47,059 nucleotides of DNA. Origin: Rickettsiales bacterium. Its GTDB lineage: Bacteria; Pseudomonadota; Alphaproteobacteria; Rickettsiales; JALZUV01. The stretch covers positions 1 to 47,059 of the forward strand of contig JAQXAR010000048.1 in assembly GCA_029252805.1 (NCBI GenBank), read 5' to 3'. Shown here piece after piece: positions 17,871-28,078 of the stretch (position 1 is the stretch's first letter; each line of letters begins with the position of its first letter). Below the pieces are notes generated by a model. It had not been told where the DNA came from. It saw only the letters and a list, made by a program, of their open reading frames with translations, and did not search any database. Both the position numbers and the translations under genes were made by a program.

Positions 17871-18646
17871 TTTTGCTGTTTATACAGTTCTCGCGTTTTT
17901 GCTAAACGCATCGTGCGCCAAAAGGCGTAGAATAACGAATGCACGAACCCTTCAGAGCCAAATCGCCAGTACCCCCGCCCAAAATAAGCTTTAGGGAACA
18001 TTACAAACGGTTCCAACACTAAACGTAAGGCGCTTACTTTCTTTCCACGAGCGACATTATCTTTGGCCTGCTGGCCAGAGTAAAAATTCATTTTCTCATT
18101 CATGTGAGCGTAGTTACGAAAGCCTGAATGGTGAATCGGAGCCTCTATCCGAAGGGTTGACAGGGAATCGGTTTTGTCGATGACTGAGTCGTGGACGATG
18201 CTCTCTTTAAAGCCCGCCTTATCCTTAGGGTAGAGTCTTACGAAGAATCCGGAAGGGGAAAACTTGCGAGGTTTATCTTCAAACGGGAAAACCATCGTGT
18301 TGCGGATCGCATAGAGCGCATCTTTAGGCTCGCCGTTTGCGAAGAGTGTTTTGATATGCTCGATCAAGTCCGGCGAACAAGCCTCATCCGCATCCAAATT
18401 CAGCAGCCAGCGATTTTTGCATAGATTCTCGCAGAAAACTTTCTGCGGCCCATAACCCGGCCATTCGTTGAAGAGTACCTGCGTCGCCCCTAGCTCTTTC
18501 GCCTTATCCATCGTGCCATCGGTAGAGCCACTATCGACCACGATCACCTCATCCACCCAATCCTTGGTCGATTCAATCGGTAAGTGAATACGATCTGCCT
18601 CATTCTTGCAGATAATGAAAACGGAGAGAGGGAATTTATTGTCCAT
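17867..18646 (-). CDS. Glycosyltransferase family 2 (WaaE/LgtF-like)
   Basis: 259 residues. A GT-A fold enzyme that transfers a sugar from a nucleotide donor. Key segments are SVFIICKNEADRI at the N-terminus, VVDSGSTDGT for the nucleotide site, and LNLDADEACS, a DxD-type metal site. The layout resembles the LPS-core glucosyltransferases WaaE/KdtX/LgtF, which fits the lipid A cluster nearby, but the acceptor is not proven. The ATG at 18646 starts MDNKFPLSVFI. It faces the divergent recG and overlaps the convergent cNMP-domain gene by 4 nt. Confidence 0.85.
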   Translation of the reverse strand: MDNKFPLSVFIICKNEADRIHLPIESTKDWVDEVIVVDSGSTDGTMDKAKELGATQVLFNEWPGYGPQKVFCENLCKNRWLLNLDADEACSPDLIEHIKTLFANGEPKDALYAIRNTMVFPFEDKPRKFSPSGFFVRLYPKDKAGFKESIVHDSVIDKTDSLSTLRIEAPIHHSGFRNYAHMNEKMNFYSGQQAKDNVARGKKVSALRLVLEPFVMFPKAYFGRGYWRFGSEGFVHSLFYAFWRTMRLAKTRELYKQQN

Positions 18647-18693
18647 GCATGTTTCCTAATGGTTTTCATTGTTAAAAGCACTATGAAAGAAGG

Positions 18694-20802
18694 ATGCGCC
18701 CAACCGAACTTGATAACTGGTTTTTTAGTCTTCGCCATTTACGCGGGGTGGGGGATAAGGGCTATGAACAGCTTCAGCAGCTGTTGAAGCGTGATGCGCC
18801 TTGCGTGCGGGATCTGTTGATGCATCTGCCGGTCGATGTGGTGGATCGCTCAATGACGAGCCATATTACCGAGAAATCTGAAGGGCAGGTGGTGACGTTG
18901 CAGCTGGTGATTGATAATCATTATGCCGCGCCGCAGGGGCGCCGGCGAGTGCCGTATCGCATTGCGTGCCATAATGAGCAAATCACGCTGAATCTTATCT
19001 TTTTTAATGCCAAGGGCGATTATCTGAGTCGTACCTTTCCAGAAGGGCAAGTGCGCTTAGTTTCGGGCAAGCTAGAGCAAGGCAAACAAGGCTGGCAGAT
19101 TGTACATCCGCAAATGGTGGCGCGCCCTGAGCAGGAAGAGCCGCTGGCGAAATTAGAGCCGATTTATCCGCTGACTCAAGGGTTGCATCATCGTAAATTG
19201 CTGGAGCTGATGACGCAATCGGTGATACAGGCGGATAAGATACCGGAATGGCTCGACCCTGAATGGAAGAAGAGCCAGGGGTGGCGGTGCTTCTATCGTA
19301 GCTTGCGTTTGATTCATGAGCCGCAGGAACGCGCTGATATCAGCAGTAATAGCCCTTATTTCCAACGCCTTATTTACGATGAACTACTAGCCAGTCAGCT
19401 CACGCTTACTCTCGTGCGCGAGAAAATGCAGCGTAGCGCGCATGCGCCGATGATTGCGCCGCAAGGAGTGTTACGTCAGCAGTTAATAGAGAGCTTGCCC
19501 TTTACGCTCACCGGCGGACAGCAGGAAGTGCTTGGCGAAATCGATGATGATATGGCTAGCGGTAAGCGGATGCTGCGCTTGCTGCAAGGTGATGTGGGTA
19601 GCGGTAAGACTGTGGTCGCGCTGGCTGCGATGCTAGCGGTGGTTGAAGCGGGCGGGCAGGCGGCATTGATGGTGCCAACAGAGATTTTGGGGCGCCAGCA
19701 TTTGGCCGCGTTTAAGAAGGTGCTGGAATCTCTGGAGATCCCAGTGGCGTTACTGTCGGGCTCCTGCGAGCCGGCGGAGCGCGCGCGCGTGATGGCGCAA
19801 ATGGAGAGTGGAGAATTACCGATCGTAATTGGCACGCATGCTGTGTTTCAGGATTCTGTCACGTTCAAGAATCTCATGCTCGCGGTGGTGGATGAGCAAC
19901 ATCGTTTTGGTGTAAATCAGCGGCTGAAACTGGCCGATAAAGGGCAGGGTACGCACATGCTGCTCATGTCTGCGACGCCGATTCCGCGGAGTCTCACCAT
20001 GACGCTGTTTGGCGATATGGAGGTATCGATCTTGCGCGAAAAGCCGGCAGGCCGACAGGAAATCAAAACTAGCGCCATGCCGCTCGCACGTTATGAGAAG
20101 GTGATGCAATCGGTGGAGCAGGCGTTGGCGCGTGGCGAGAAAATCTATTGGATATGCCCACTGGTTGAAGGCTCGGAAGAGATGGAAACGGATTTGGCGG
20201 CGGCGGTGGAGCGTCACCGTGAATTTGCGGTTCGATTTAAGCATTTGACCAATGCGACCCTCGTACATGGCCGCATCAAAGGCGAAGAACGCGAGATTGA
20301 AATGCAGCGCTTTGCGAATGGAGATTCCCGCTTGCTGGTGGCGACGACCGTGGTTGAGGTGGGGGTCGATGTGCCCGATGCGACGATTATGGTGATCGAA
20401 CATGCCGAGCGTTTCGGTCTGTCACAGTTGCACCAGCTACGTGGGCGTGTCGGGCGGAGTGACAAAGCCTCCAGCTGCTTGCTGCTTTATGCGGATAAAG
20501 TCGGTGAAACGAGCCGGGAACGACTCAAGGTGATGCGCGAGAGTAATGACGGTTTCTATCTGGCGGAAGAGGACCTTCGCTTGCGTGGAAGTGGCGAGAT
20601 ATTAGGCACACGCCAAAGCGGCATGCCCGCCTTCCATTTTGCCGAACTCCCGCGCGATCAAGTGCTACTAAAAGCCGCACGTGACGAGGTGAAGCTCATT
20701 TTGCATAACGATATAGACCTGGAAACCGAACGGGGTAAGCGATTGCGAATGCTGCTCTATCTGTTCGGACAGGATGAGAAGCTACGCTTTTTGAAGAGCT
20801 AA
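18694..20802 (+). CDS. recG: ATP-dependent DNA helicase RecG
   Basis: 702 residues. RecG rescues stalled replication forks and branch-migrates recombination junctions. It has an N-terminal wedge/OB domain (about 50-150) and helicase motifs: Walker A GDVGSGKT at residues 299-306, the DEQH box near residue 400 with its downstream FGVNQR, and SATPIPRSL as motif III. A second RecA-like domain has VVEVGVDVPDATIMVIEHAERFG and QLRGRVGRS. The C-terminal segment includes LRGSGEILGTRQSG, typical of RecG. Its 3' end overlaps the convergent lpxB by 21 nt. Confidence 0.97.
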   Translation: MRPTELDNWFFSLRHLRGVGDKGYEQLQQLLKRDAPCVRDLLMHLPVDVVDRSMTSHITEKSEGQVVTLQLVIDNHYAAPQGRRRVPYRIACHNEQITLNLIFFNAKGDYLSRTFPEGQVRLVSGKLEQGKQGWQIVHPQMVARPEQEEPLAKLEPIYPLTQGLHHRKLLELMTQSVIQADKIPEWLDPEWKKSQGWRCFYRSLRLIHEPQERADISSNSPYFQRLIYDELLASQLTLTLVREKMQRSAHAPMIAPQGVLRQQLIESLPFTLTGGQQEVLGEIDDDMASGKRMLRLLQGDVGSGKTVVALAAMLAVVEAGGQAALMVPTEILGRQHLAAFKKVLESLEIPVALLSGSCEPAERARVMAQMESGELPIVIGTHAVFQDSVTFKNLMLAVVDEQHRFGVNQRLKLADKGQGTHMLLMSATPIPRSLTMTLFGDMEVSILREKPAGRQEIKTSAMPLARYEKVMQSVEQALARGEKIYWICPLVEGSEEMETDLAAAVERHREFAVRFKHLTNATLVHGRIKGEEREIEMQRFANGDSRLLVATTVVEVGVDVPDATIMVIEHAERFGLSQLHQLRGRVGRSDKASSCLLLYADKVGETSRERLKVMRESNDGFYLAEEDLRLRGSGEILGTRQSGMPAFHFAELPRDQVLLKAARDEVKLILHNDIDLETERGKRLRMLLYLFGQDEKLRFLKS

Positions 20803-21954
20803 CTTCAGCACTTCTTTGGCCGCTATTTGTGAGGGCGGTTGGCCACTTTCGGGGATGAGTTGTGCGAGGGCTGCTTGGGCTTCTTCAATCTGCTTATCGC
20901 CCATCTCATTGCTGGAGAGGAAGCCGGAAAGCTTCGTCGCCAATTTATCAGGATGGCACTTCTCTTGTATTAATTCCGGGATAGCCTCGCGGTTTAGTAG
21001 GAGATTGACGAGGCTGACATATTTTACCTTAATCATCCGGCGCAATAGCCAAGCGGTGATGGCGGATACACGGTAGGTGACGACCATCGGCACGCGCGCA
21101 CAGGCAAGTTCAAGTGTGATCGTGCCTGATTTTACGAGCGCTACGGTGGCGGCGGCAAAGGCATCATGCTTCTCGTCTTGCTCGGTCACAATGATGGGAT
21201 GACCCGGCCAATCCTCTAAATGTTCCTGAATCTCATGTTCCATATTCTTGGGCACAATGATTACTTCGGCTAAGCCGCCGAAACGCGCGGCAAGCAGTTC
21301 GAGTGTTTGCTGAAAAATCGTAAGATGCCGACGAATCTCTGTCGTGCGGCTCCCCGGTAGCAGCAGCATGAGAGGCGCGCCGGGTAAGATGCCGTGCTTT
21401 TCGCGGAAGGCTTGGCCGTCTGCTCGAGTGTAGTCATCCTCAAGTACCGGATGGCCGATGAAAGTGGTGGAGAGGCCTTCGCGCTCAAAATAAGGCGGTT
21501 CGAAGGGAAGTAGAACGAGAAGTTTATCGAAAAGCGTCGCCACTTTTTCGGCACGTTTAGGTTTGTAAGCCCAAACCGTCGGCGCGACATAATGCAGGAA
21601 CTTGATGTTATCGACTTTACCCGATTCGCGTAGCTGCTTGACCAGACGGAAGTTGAAGCCCGGTGAATCAATGGTGACAACGATCTCAGGTTGTTTGGCG
21701 ATAATGTCGTCACGCACTTGTGCCATACGACGTTTGAGTTTGCGGATATGCGGTAGCACTTCCGCAAAACCCATAAGTGAGAGCTCGCTAAAATCAAAGA
21801 GAGGGGCTAGCCCCTGCGCGCCCATCTTAGGACCGCCAAGCCCGGAGAAGGTGAGCTCAGGGTGTATCTTCTTTAGCGCCATCATGAGCTTCCCACCGAG
21901 TAAATCACCGGAAGATTCGCCGGCAACGAGGTAGATATGGGGCGTGCTTTCCAT
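20782..21954 (-). CDS. lpxB: Lipid-A-disaccharide synthase LpxB
   Basis: 390 residues. LpxB condenses UDP-2,3-diacylglucosamine with lipid X to make the lipid A disaccharide, at the inner face of the inner membrane. The family start IYLVAGESSGDLLGGKLM is present, followed by FSGLGGPKMGAQGL, VTIDSPGFNFR, and LLLPGSRTTEIRRHL. It is last in the lipid A cluster, 1 nt after lpxI. The 3' end overlaps recG by 21 nt, an ordinary convergent overlap. Confidence 0.97.
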   Translation of the reverse strand: MESTPHIYLVAGESSGDLLGGKLMMALKKIHPELTFSGLGGPKMGAQGLAPLFDFSELSLMGFAEVLPHIRKLKRRMAQVRDDIIAKQPEIVVTIDSPGFNFRLVKQLRESGKVDNIKFLHYVAPTVWAYKPKRAEKVATLFDKLLVLLPFEPPYFEREGLSTTFIGHPVLEDDYTRADGQAFREKHGILPGAPLMLLLPGSRTTEIRRHLTIFQQTLELLAARFGGLAEVIIVPKNMEHEIQEHLEDWPGHPIIVTEQDEKHDAFAAATVALVKSGTITLELACARVPMVVTYRVSAITAWLLRRMIKVKYVSLVNLLLNREAIPELIQEKCHPDKLATKLSGFLSSNEMGDKQIEEAQAALAQLIPESGQPPSQIAAKEVLKLALQKA

Positions 21955-21955
21955 A

Positions 21956-22747
21956 CTATATGCCTATCACAAACAGGTCGTGCTTGTCAGCTAGGGCGAT
22001 GGTTTTTTCGCGATGTAGGATGAGGGAATGTTCCGCTTCGAGCACTACGCCCGCGAATTGGCCTGCTACAAGTGCTTTGATGGTATCAGGACCAATGGTG
22101 GGTAAGTCAACACGCCGCTCTTGCTGCGGTTTCTTCATTTTAGCAAGGATTGCGCCTTGAGCGATGCCAACACGTTTAATGAGGGCATCGGTGCCGGTGC
22201 TATCTTCCGCTGCGAGGATTTTATCGTTTTGGATGATGACCGCTTGGCCTATATCTTTAGCGCCTAAATCACGCGCCGCTTTGGCGGCGAAAGTGACTGA
22301 ATCCAAATCGTGTGGTGTGGCTTGAGTCAGGCAGGCTTTAGGGGTTAGCAGGTCTTTTAGAATTTCATCGGCACCAATGATTTGGAAGCCTTGTTTTTCT
22401 AAAATCCGAGTGATGGCTTTGAACAAAGCATTATCGCCCCGGAAGAAAGACATTCCAAGTTGGCAAAACATTTTCAAGGCTAGTAGAGAAGGGCGTAATG
22501 TGTGTAAAGGCGGGCGGGAAACGCCTCCAGCCATGATGATATGGGTGACGCCTTGTGCGCGGAAAATAGGCAAGGATTGTGCAATCTCGCCCATGCCAAG
22601 CCAAGCGTGTGGAGTATCGGATACGAGCGCTGAGCGTGCGTGGTTTTTGACTGCGATAGTAAAGACCTCGCGTGATTGCGATTTAAGAGCCTCTAGGATG
22701 AGCGCGGGAAGATCACCCTGTCCGGCAATAAGCCCGACTTTGCGCAT
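21956..22747 (-). CDS. lpxI: UDP-2,3-diacylglucosamine pyrophosphatase LpxI
   Basis: 263 residues. LpxI hydrolyses UDP-2,3-diacylglucosamine to lipid X and UMP; it replaces LpxH in many alphaproteobacteria. The family (formerly DUF1009) is recognised by the N-terminal VGLIAGQGDLPALILEAL and the C-terminal half with RVDLPTIGPDTIKALVAGQF. It sits between lpxA and lpxB with gaps of 2 and 1 nt, so all three are co-translated. Its position in the lipid A cluster supports the call. Confidence 0.95.
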   Translation of the reverse strand: MRKVGLIAGQGDLPALILEALKSQSREVFTIAVKNHARSALVSDTPHAWLGMGEIAQSLPIFRAQGVTHIIMAGGVSRPPLHTLRPSLLALKMFCQLGMSFFRGDNALFKAITRILEKQGFQIIGADEILKDLLTPKACLTQATPHDLDSVTFAAKAARDLGAKDIGQAVIIQNDKILAAEDSTGTDALIKRVGIAQGAILAKMKKPQQERRVDLPTIGPDTIKALVAGQFAGVVLEAEHSLILHREKTIALADKHDLFVIGI

Positions 22748-22749
22748 GG

Positions 22750-23544
22750 TTAGCTCGCCTTAGGAACGCAGATGGAACGTGAACCTGCATTCTCAATAAA
22801 GTCGATCACTTCTTGGACTTGCTCGTTTTGGCTATGCGAGGATTTCACCTGCTTGCTGCGCGCCTCAAGTGTATCATTCGCGGCGAAGAGTTCTTTATAG
22901 GCGTTGCGTAAACCGTGGATCGCATCGCGTGAGAAGCCGCGGCGTTTTAGGCCGATAAGGTTGAGGCCAGCAAGGTTCGCGCGTTCGCCAATGACAGAGC
23001 CGTAAGGGATAACATCATGTTCAACGCCGGATAGGCCGCCGATGATGGCATGTTTGCCGATGCGTACGAATTGGTGAACCGCAGCGAGACCGCCAATGAT
23101 GGTATGATCGTCTACTTCAACATGGCCCGCAAGTGTCGCGTTATTGGCAAGGATCACGTGATTGCCCACTTTGCAATCATGCGCGATATGGCTGGCGACC
23201 ATGAACAGGCAGTTATCGCCGATAATGGTTTCAGCGCCGCCATCGCCCGTGCCCGGGTTTATGGTGACATGTTCGCGGATGGTGTTGTTCTTGCCGATGG
23301 TGAGCGTTGTTTTCTCACCTGAAAATTTCAGATCCTGCGGCGCATGGCCGAGGCTAGCGAAAGGATAGATCACGGTGCCGTCGCCAATGGTCGTGTGACC
23401 CTCAATTGCGACATGGCTTTTGAGCGTGACGTTATCGCCAAGCACGACATTTGCACCGACGCAGCAGAACGCACCGACAGTGACGTTATCACCAAGTGTT
23501 GCGCCCTGTTCAATGACGGCGTTGGAATGGATGTTTTGGCTCAC
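22750..23544 (-). CDS. lpxA: UDP-N-acetylglucosamine acyltransferase LpxA
   Basis: 264 residues. LpxA adds the first 3-hydroxyacyl chain to UDP-GlcNAc from acyl-ACP. The left-handed beta-helix hexapeptide repeats run over about residues 5-190, with the catalytic His region VASHIAHDCKVGNH. A C-terminal helical part follows (RDAIHGLRNAYKELF). Gaps of 2 nt to fabZ and lpxI place it in one operon. The length is close to E. coli LpxA (262). Confidence 0.97.
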   Translation of the reverse strand: MSQNIHSNAVIEQGATLGDNVTVGAFCCVGANVVLGDNVTLKSHVAIEGHTTIGDGTVIYPFASLGHAPQDLKFSGEKTTLTIGKNNTIREHVTINPGTGDGGAETIIGDNCLFMVASHIAHDCKVGNHVILANNATLAGHVEVDDHTIIGGLAAVHQFVRIGKHAIIGGLSGVEHDVIPYGSVIGERANLAGLNLIGLKRRGFSRDAIHGLRNAYKELFAANDTLEARSKQVKSSHSQNEQVQEVIDFIENAGSRSICVPKAS

Positions 23545-23546
23545 GC

Positions 23547-24005
23547 TTAATCCAACATAATCATGGCTTGGACTAAAGCCTCAGCGACTTTTACGCCGTC
23601 AACGGTTGCGACACAGTCGAATTTCCAAACATTGCGCCGCGCTTGGGTTTTTACGACGAGAATCTCAATCGTGTCGCCAGGACCAACGGGTTTGCGGAAT
23701 TTCGCTTTATCGACCGACATGAAGTAAACGAGCTTGCCTTCAGCCTCATCGCCAAGTGTATGTACTACAAGGGCGCCTGAGGTTTGCGCCATCGCTTCGA
23801 TGATCAACACGCCCGGCATAACCGGTTTTTCAGGGAAGTGACCGACGAAGAAAGGTTCGTTGATCGTTACGTTTTTGACACCCACAGCACTTTCGCCTGA
23901 AACGATATTTTTCATTTTATCGATCAATAGGAAAGGGTAGCGGTGCGGAATCATCCGCATGATGTCATTTACGTCTAATACAAGATCTTCGCTCATATCA
24001 TTCAC
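23547..24005 (-). CDS. fabZ: 3-hydroxyacyl-ACP dehydratase FabZ
   Basis: 152 residues. It dehydrates 3-hydroxyacyl-ACP in fatty acid elongation and competes with LpxA and LpxD for the same substrates. Active-site signatures are FFVGHFPEKPVMPG, carrying the catalytic His, and VLIIEAMAQTSG, carrying the Glu. RYPFLLIDKM is the family N-terminal motif. It is tightly packed, 3 nt after lpxD and 2 nt before lpxA. Confidence 0.98.
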   Translation of the reverse strand: MNDMSEDLVLDVNDIMRMIPHRYPFLLIDKMKNIVSGESAVGVKNVTINEPFFVGHFPEKPVMPGVLIIEAMAQTSGALVVHTLGDEAEGKLVYFMSVDKAKFRKPVGPGDTIEILVVKTQARRNVWKFDCVATVDGVKVAEALVQAMIMLD

Positions 24006-24008
24006 TCT

Positions 24009-25031
24009 TTAGTTGGTTTTCGATTTTATAAGTTTTTTAATCGCAATCGTCTGACGATGCCAGTCTTTTACGGGAATAGCAGGGGCGCCGCCATACGCTT
24101 GTCCAGAAGGTATGTCATCCATGACACCCGACTGTGCGGCGATACGTGCGCCTGCACCAATGCGTAAATGGCCTGAAACACCGACTTGTCCGCCCAGTAC
24201 CACGCCATCGCCGATATGAGTGCTGCCGGCAATGCCGACTTGGCTGACAATAATAGCGCCCTGACCGATTTGAACATTATGGCCGATTTGCACAAGATTA
24301 TCGATTTTGGTGCCAGCGCCAACCGTTGTGTCAGGGCCTGTGCCACGGTCGATGCAGGTGCCAGAGCCTATTTCGACGTAATCTTCAATCACGACACGAC
24401 CAAGTTGTGGCACTTTGACATGGCCTTCGCGGCCCATGGCGAAACCGAAACCGTCTTGGCCGATATTCACGCCGCGATGTAGGATGACCTGATTGCCAAG
24501 AATCGTATGGCTCACGGTGCTGCAGGCGCCAATTTGGCAGTCTTGGCCAATCATCACGCCACGATCAATAAAGCTGCCCGCGCGGATGATGGTGTTCTCG
24601 CCAATTTCTACATTTTCGCCAATGAAAACATGCGCTTCAATGGCACATCCTTTGCCAATTTTGGCGCTAGGAGAGATCGTTGCATGTTCGGAGATGCTAG
24701 GTTCCAACTGAGCGCGAGGATAGAAGGCTTGTGCCAAGAGCGCATAAGCACGGTAAGGGTCTGGCGTGATGAGCGTGACCATGCCTTCCGGCGCGCGATC
24801 TGCGAATTTTTCTTTCACAAAGCAAGCGCCCGCAGAGGATTTCTCGAATTGCCCAACATATTTAGGGTTATCGAAAAAGCTAATCTGTGTGACTTCAGCT
24901 CTATCAAGCGGTGCAATATCTTCAAAGCTGGTTGACGGATCGGTTGAATCGGTCAACGTCACTCTACTTATGGAGGCAACTTGCTCCAAAGTAAAAGGGC
25001 CCTTGCGGTCAAAGAAACGTAAATCTGCCAT
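24009..25031 (-). CDS. lpxD: UDP-3-O-acylglucosamine N-acyltransferase LpxD
   Basis: 340 residues. LpxD adds the second 3-hydroxyacyl chain in lipid A synthesis. An N-terminal uridine-binding domain (about 1-105) is followed by hexapeptide repeats (about 105-315) with the catalytic His in [16 protein letters not shown]. The C-terminus ends in a short helix ([15 protein letters not shown]). It lies between skp and fabZ, as in other Proteobacteria. Confidence 0.97.
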   Translation of the reverse strand: MADLRFFDRKGPFTLEQVASISRVTLTDSTDPSTSFEDIAPLDRAEVTQISFFDNPKYVGQFEKSSAGACFVKEKFADRAPEGMVTLITPDPYRAYALLAQAFYPRAQLEPSISEHATISPSAKIGKGCAIEAHVFIGENVEIGENTIIRAGSFIDRGVMIGQDCQIGACSTVSHTILGNQVILHRGVNIGQDGFGFAMGREGHVKVPQLGRVVIEDYVEIGSGTCIDRGTGPDTTVGAGTKIDNLVQIGHNVQIGQGAIIVSQVGIAGSTHIGDGVVLGGQVGVSGHLRIGAGARIAAQSGVMDDIPSGQAYGGAPAIPVKDWHRQTIAIKKLIKSKTN

Positions 25032-25040
25032 TAAACGACT

Positions 25041-25568
25041 CTAGAAATTTACTTTCACGCTAGGAAGTTTTTTGTTCAATTTACCCAATACTTCTTTGGT
25101 GATGTTCATTGATGGGTCTGCATAAAGGAGCTGCGATGTAGGTAGAACAACCTTCACGCCACGTTCTTTCGCAATGCCTTCAACAATAGTGACAACGGTT
25201 TTTTGGATGGTTGCAAGGGCCGCGGCGAAGGCTTTATCGAGCTTGGCTTTCTTGGTTGAAACATCACGTTGTGCTTTCGCCGCGCTGGTACGGAAAGATT
25301 TTACTTTCTTTTGGAACTCAGCGGCTGAGAGCGTGCTTTGCTGAGCTGCAAGGGCTTTCTCTTTGCTTTGCAGATCTTTTTCTTTCTTAGACATTTCGTT
25401 TTGGAAAGATTTTTGTTTCGCTTCAAGCTTCTTCTTTACCGATTTAGCGGCGAGAGAATCACGCATAATATCTTGGATATTGATCACGGCGATACCATCA
25501 AGTGCTTGTGCAAAGCTGAGTGGCAGGCAAGCCAGTATAAATGCCATAAAGACGGTGGTAAGTTTCAT
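25041..25568 (-). CDS. skp: Periplasmic chaperone Skp/OmpH
   Basis: 175 residues. The signal peptide is about residues 1-22 (MKLTTVFMAFILACLPLSFA and on to AQA). The mature protein is a long helical coiled coil rich in Lys, Ala and Gln (residues about 45-130), flanked by short strands (IAVINIQDIM and VKVVLPTSQLLY). Skp trimers hold unfolded outer-membrane proteins and deliver them to BamA, the gene just upstream. It is 9 nt before lpxD and about 100 nt after bamA. Confidence 0.93.
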   Translation of the reverse strand: MKLTTVFMAFILACLPLSFAQALDGIAVINIQDIMRDSLAAKSVKKKLEAKQKSFQNEMSKKEKDLQSKEKALAAQQSTLSAAEFQKKVKSFRTSAAKAQRDVSTKKAKLDKAFAAALATIQKTVVTIVEGIAKERGVKVVLPTSQLLYADPSMNITKEVLGKLNKKLPSVKVNF

Positions 25569-25668
25569 CGGTTACATCTCCTAGATAGGGTTTATGATTG
25601 AACTGCAAAATAGGGTATCGCCTCGCTTTGGCAAGTAAAAACACGAAACCATTTATGACTAAATATAA

Positions 25669-28029
25669 CTAAAAACGAGTGCCGAAGCTGAAGTTGAAGA
25701 GCTGCGTCTCGTCATGATCTTCTTTGACAAGCGCTTTTGCAAAATCGATTCGGATTGGACCAAAGGGGGAGCGCCAAGATAAGCCGACACCCACTGCAAC
25801 ACGTGGCGTATTGGCATCAACGATTTCACTGCCGATTTCATCAATATCCCACAGATCACCGACATCGACAAAGGCGGCGCCGAGGAAGCCTAGATCATCT
25901 GGTAAGCCAAGCGGGAAGGTCACTTCCGCGCTTCCGGTGTAATACATGTTGCCGCCCAAGGCATCGTCGGTGGTGATATCGCGTGGCCCAATACCGGCGC
26001 GATCAAACCCGCGAAGTTGGCGATTGCCGACAAAGAAACGCTCATTGATACGAATGTCGCGATCTTCATCCCATGCATAGAGATGGCCACCGGTTCCAGA
26101 GAGGCTGAAAGTCCATTGTGGTGCGATCGAGAAGAAGCTCGCGCTCTTAAATTCATGACGGATATAGCGGCTATCACCGCCGAGACCCGCAAAGTCTTGG
26201 CTCAAACGAAGGTAATTGCCATCTGTTGTGTCAAAGCGGTTATTGCGCGTATCCCACGTGAGGGAATGACCGACGAGGGAGCTGGTATTGGCACCTTCTT
26301 GATCTTTAATAAAGCGGGAGGCATCTGCATCAATATCGGTAATGTCGATCTCTTCGAAGCGATAATACATGTTGTGCTTCATGTGTTCGCTGACCGCATA
26401 GCCTAAGCGTAGCGCGCCACCGACGCTTTCGCGGTCAAAGGAGCTTTCGCTTGAAAAGTCGGTACGGGTTTTGAATAAATCAACGCCCGCAGAAAGTTCG
26501 CGATCGAGGAAGTAAGGCTCGGTAAAGCCAACGTCAAACTGCTGGCGTTCCGCTGCAATCAAGGCGTTTAAACGTAACTCTTGGCCGCGACCAAGGAGGT
26601 TGGATTCCTTGATACCGAATTCAGCCAAAGCACCGTCTGTGCTAGAGAAGCCTGCGCCGAGTGAAATTTCACCGGTAGATTGTTCGCGCACGTCAACATT
26701 GACAACGGTTTGATCGGGGGAGGTGCCTGGTTGTTGGCTGATACTCACATTTTCAAAGAAACCAAGGTTGCGAATACGTTGCTCCGAACGCGCGAGCTTA
26801 GAGGTACTATAAGCATCGCCCTCAGCAAGGCGAAATTCGCGCCGGACGACTTCATCTAACGTGCGAGAGTTGCCATCAATATTGATGCGCTCGACATAAA
26901 CACGCGGCCCCATATTGACTTCATAAGATAGGTCAATGGTGCGCTCAGCATGATTACGGGTGAATCTAGGCTTCACATCGACAAAGGCAAATCCCTTATC
27001 GCCAAGCTTCGTGACCATATTGTCGATGGTGTTCTCGATCTCGTCAGCATTGTAAATTTCGCCGGATTCGGTGGTGAGTTCGGCAGATAGGTCAACGCCT
27101 TTACTCAAGCTATTATCAATATGAATGTCGCCGAACGTATATTGCTTGCCTTCATCCACCGTGAAGGTGAGGTAGAAGCTCTCGCCATCCGGTGTGATTG
27201 CGGCGATGGAGGATTTAACCTGAAAATCTGCATAGCCTTGCTTTACATAGTAGCGGCGCAGGAGTTCTTTATCGAACGCCGTACGGTCAGGATCGTATTT
27301 CTCATCGCTAGAGAACGGGCTCCACCAGCGCTCTTCTGAGGTTTTGACCACATCGCGTAGGTTAGAGTCGTTAAAGATTTTATTGCCGACGAAATCAATC
27401 TGCGTGACTTTGGTTTCTTTGCCTTCCGAAATCTCGAACACGAGGTTTACTCGGTTATTTTCCAGCACGATCACTTGTGGATCGATTGTGGCCTGGTAAC
27501 GACCACTGCGGCGGTAAATCTGCAAGAGGCGCTGCGCCGCTGCATCAATTTTTGGACGGGTGAAGATAGAGCGTGCGGTGATGTCGATCTCTTTTTTGAG
27601 GTCTTCATCGGGGAGGCGACGGTTGCCTTCAAACGCCACCTGATTGATGATCGGATTTTCTGTGACGTTCACTTGCAGCACGGCGCCGCCAGCGGGATCG
27701 GCGACGGGTTGCATCTTTACATCCGCAAAGAAACCGGTGGCGAAAAGTGCTTTCATGCCACGGTCAATATCGTAACGGTTAAAGGGCAAGCCTTCACGAA
27801 TACCGAGATACGAACGGATCGTGCTATGTTCGATACGTTGATTGCCGGTGATGGCGACCTTATTCACGCGGAAGGATGCGGAAGAGGCGAGCAGTGAGGC
27901 TGGTACTGGAACCGGAGCGGTTGCCGTCGGCTGCACTTGCGCAAATGCCGGAAGCGGCGAAAAGGCGGTGCTGACCAAGGCTAAAACTGTAAAAGCAGAA
28001 AGACGTGAAGACACGTAGTATTTCCCCAT
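25669..28029 (-). CDS. bamA: Outer-membrane protein assembly factor BamA
   Basis: 786 residues. A signal peptide of about 30 residues ends near AFAQVQ. Five POTRA repeats follow (about 50-450, beginning VNKVAITGNQRIEHSTI), then the 16-strand barrel (about 450-786), with the LRGFDRAGIGPRD region corresponding to the conserved RGF motif in loop 6. The C-terminal residue is Phe after GTR (SFGTRF), the usual signature of Bam substrates. It inserts outer-membrane beta-barrels. Clustered with rseP and skp as is common. Confidence 0.98.
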   Translation of the reverse strand: MGKYYVSSRLSAFTVLALVSTAFSPLPAFAQVQPTATAPVPVPASLLASSASFRVNKVAITGNQRIEHSTIRSYLGIREGLPFNRYDIDRGMKALFATGFFADVKMQPVADPAGGAVLQVNVTENPIINQVAFEGNRRLPDEDLKKEIDITARSIFTRPKIDAAAQRLLQIYRRSGRYQATIDPQVIVLENNRVNLVFEISEGKETKVTQIDFVGNKIFNDSNLRDVVKTSEERWWSPFSSDEKYDPDRTAFDKELLRRYYVKQGYADFQVKSSIAAITPDGESFYLTFTVDEGKQYTFGDIHIDNSLSKGVDLSAELTTESGEIYNADEIENTIDNMVTKLGDKGFAFVDVKPRFTRNHAERTIDLSYEVNMGPRVYVERINIDGNSRTLDEVVRREFRLAEGDAYSTSKLARSEQRIRNLGFFENVSISQQPGTSPDQTVVNVDVREQSTGEISLGAGFSSTDGALAEFGIKESNLLGRGQELRLNALIAAERQQFDVGFTEPYFLDRELSAGVDLFKTRTDFSSESSFDRESVGGALRLGYAVSEHMKHNMYYRFEEIDITDIDADASRFIKDQEGANTSSLVGHSLTWDTRNNRFDTTDGNYLRLSQDFAGLGGDSRYIRHEFKSASFFSIAPQWTFSLSGTGGHLYAWDEDRDIRINERFFVGNRQLRGFDRAGIGPRDITTDDALGGNMYYTGSAEVTFPLGLPDDLGFLGAAFVDVGDLWDIDEIGSEIVDANTPRVAVGVGLSWRSPFGPIRIDFAKALVKEDHDETQLFNFSFGTRF

Positions 28030-28078
28030 ATTATTTTCTTTGTGAGGATGCGGATATCCCCGACAAAATCAAGTTATT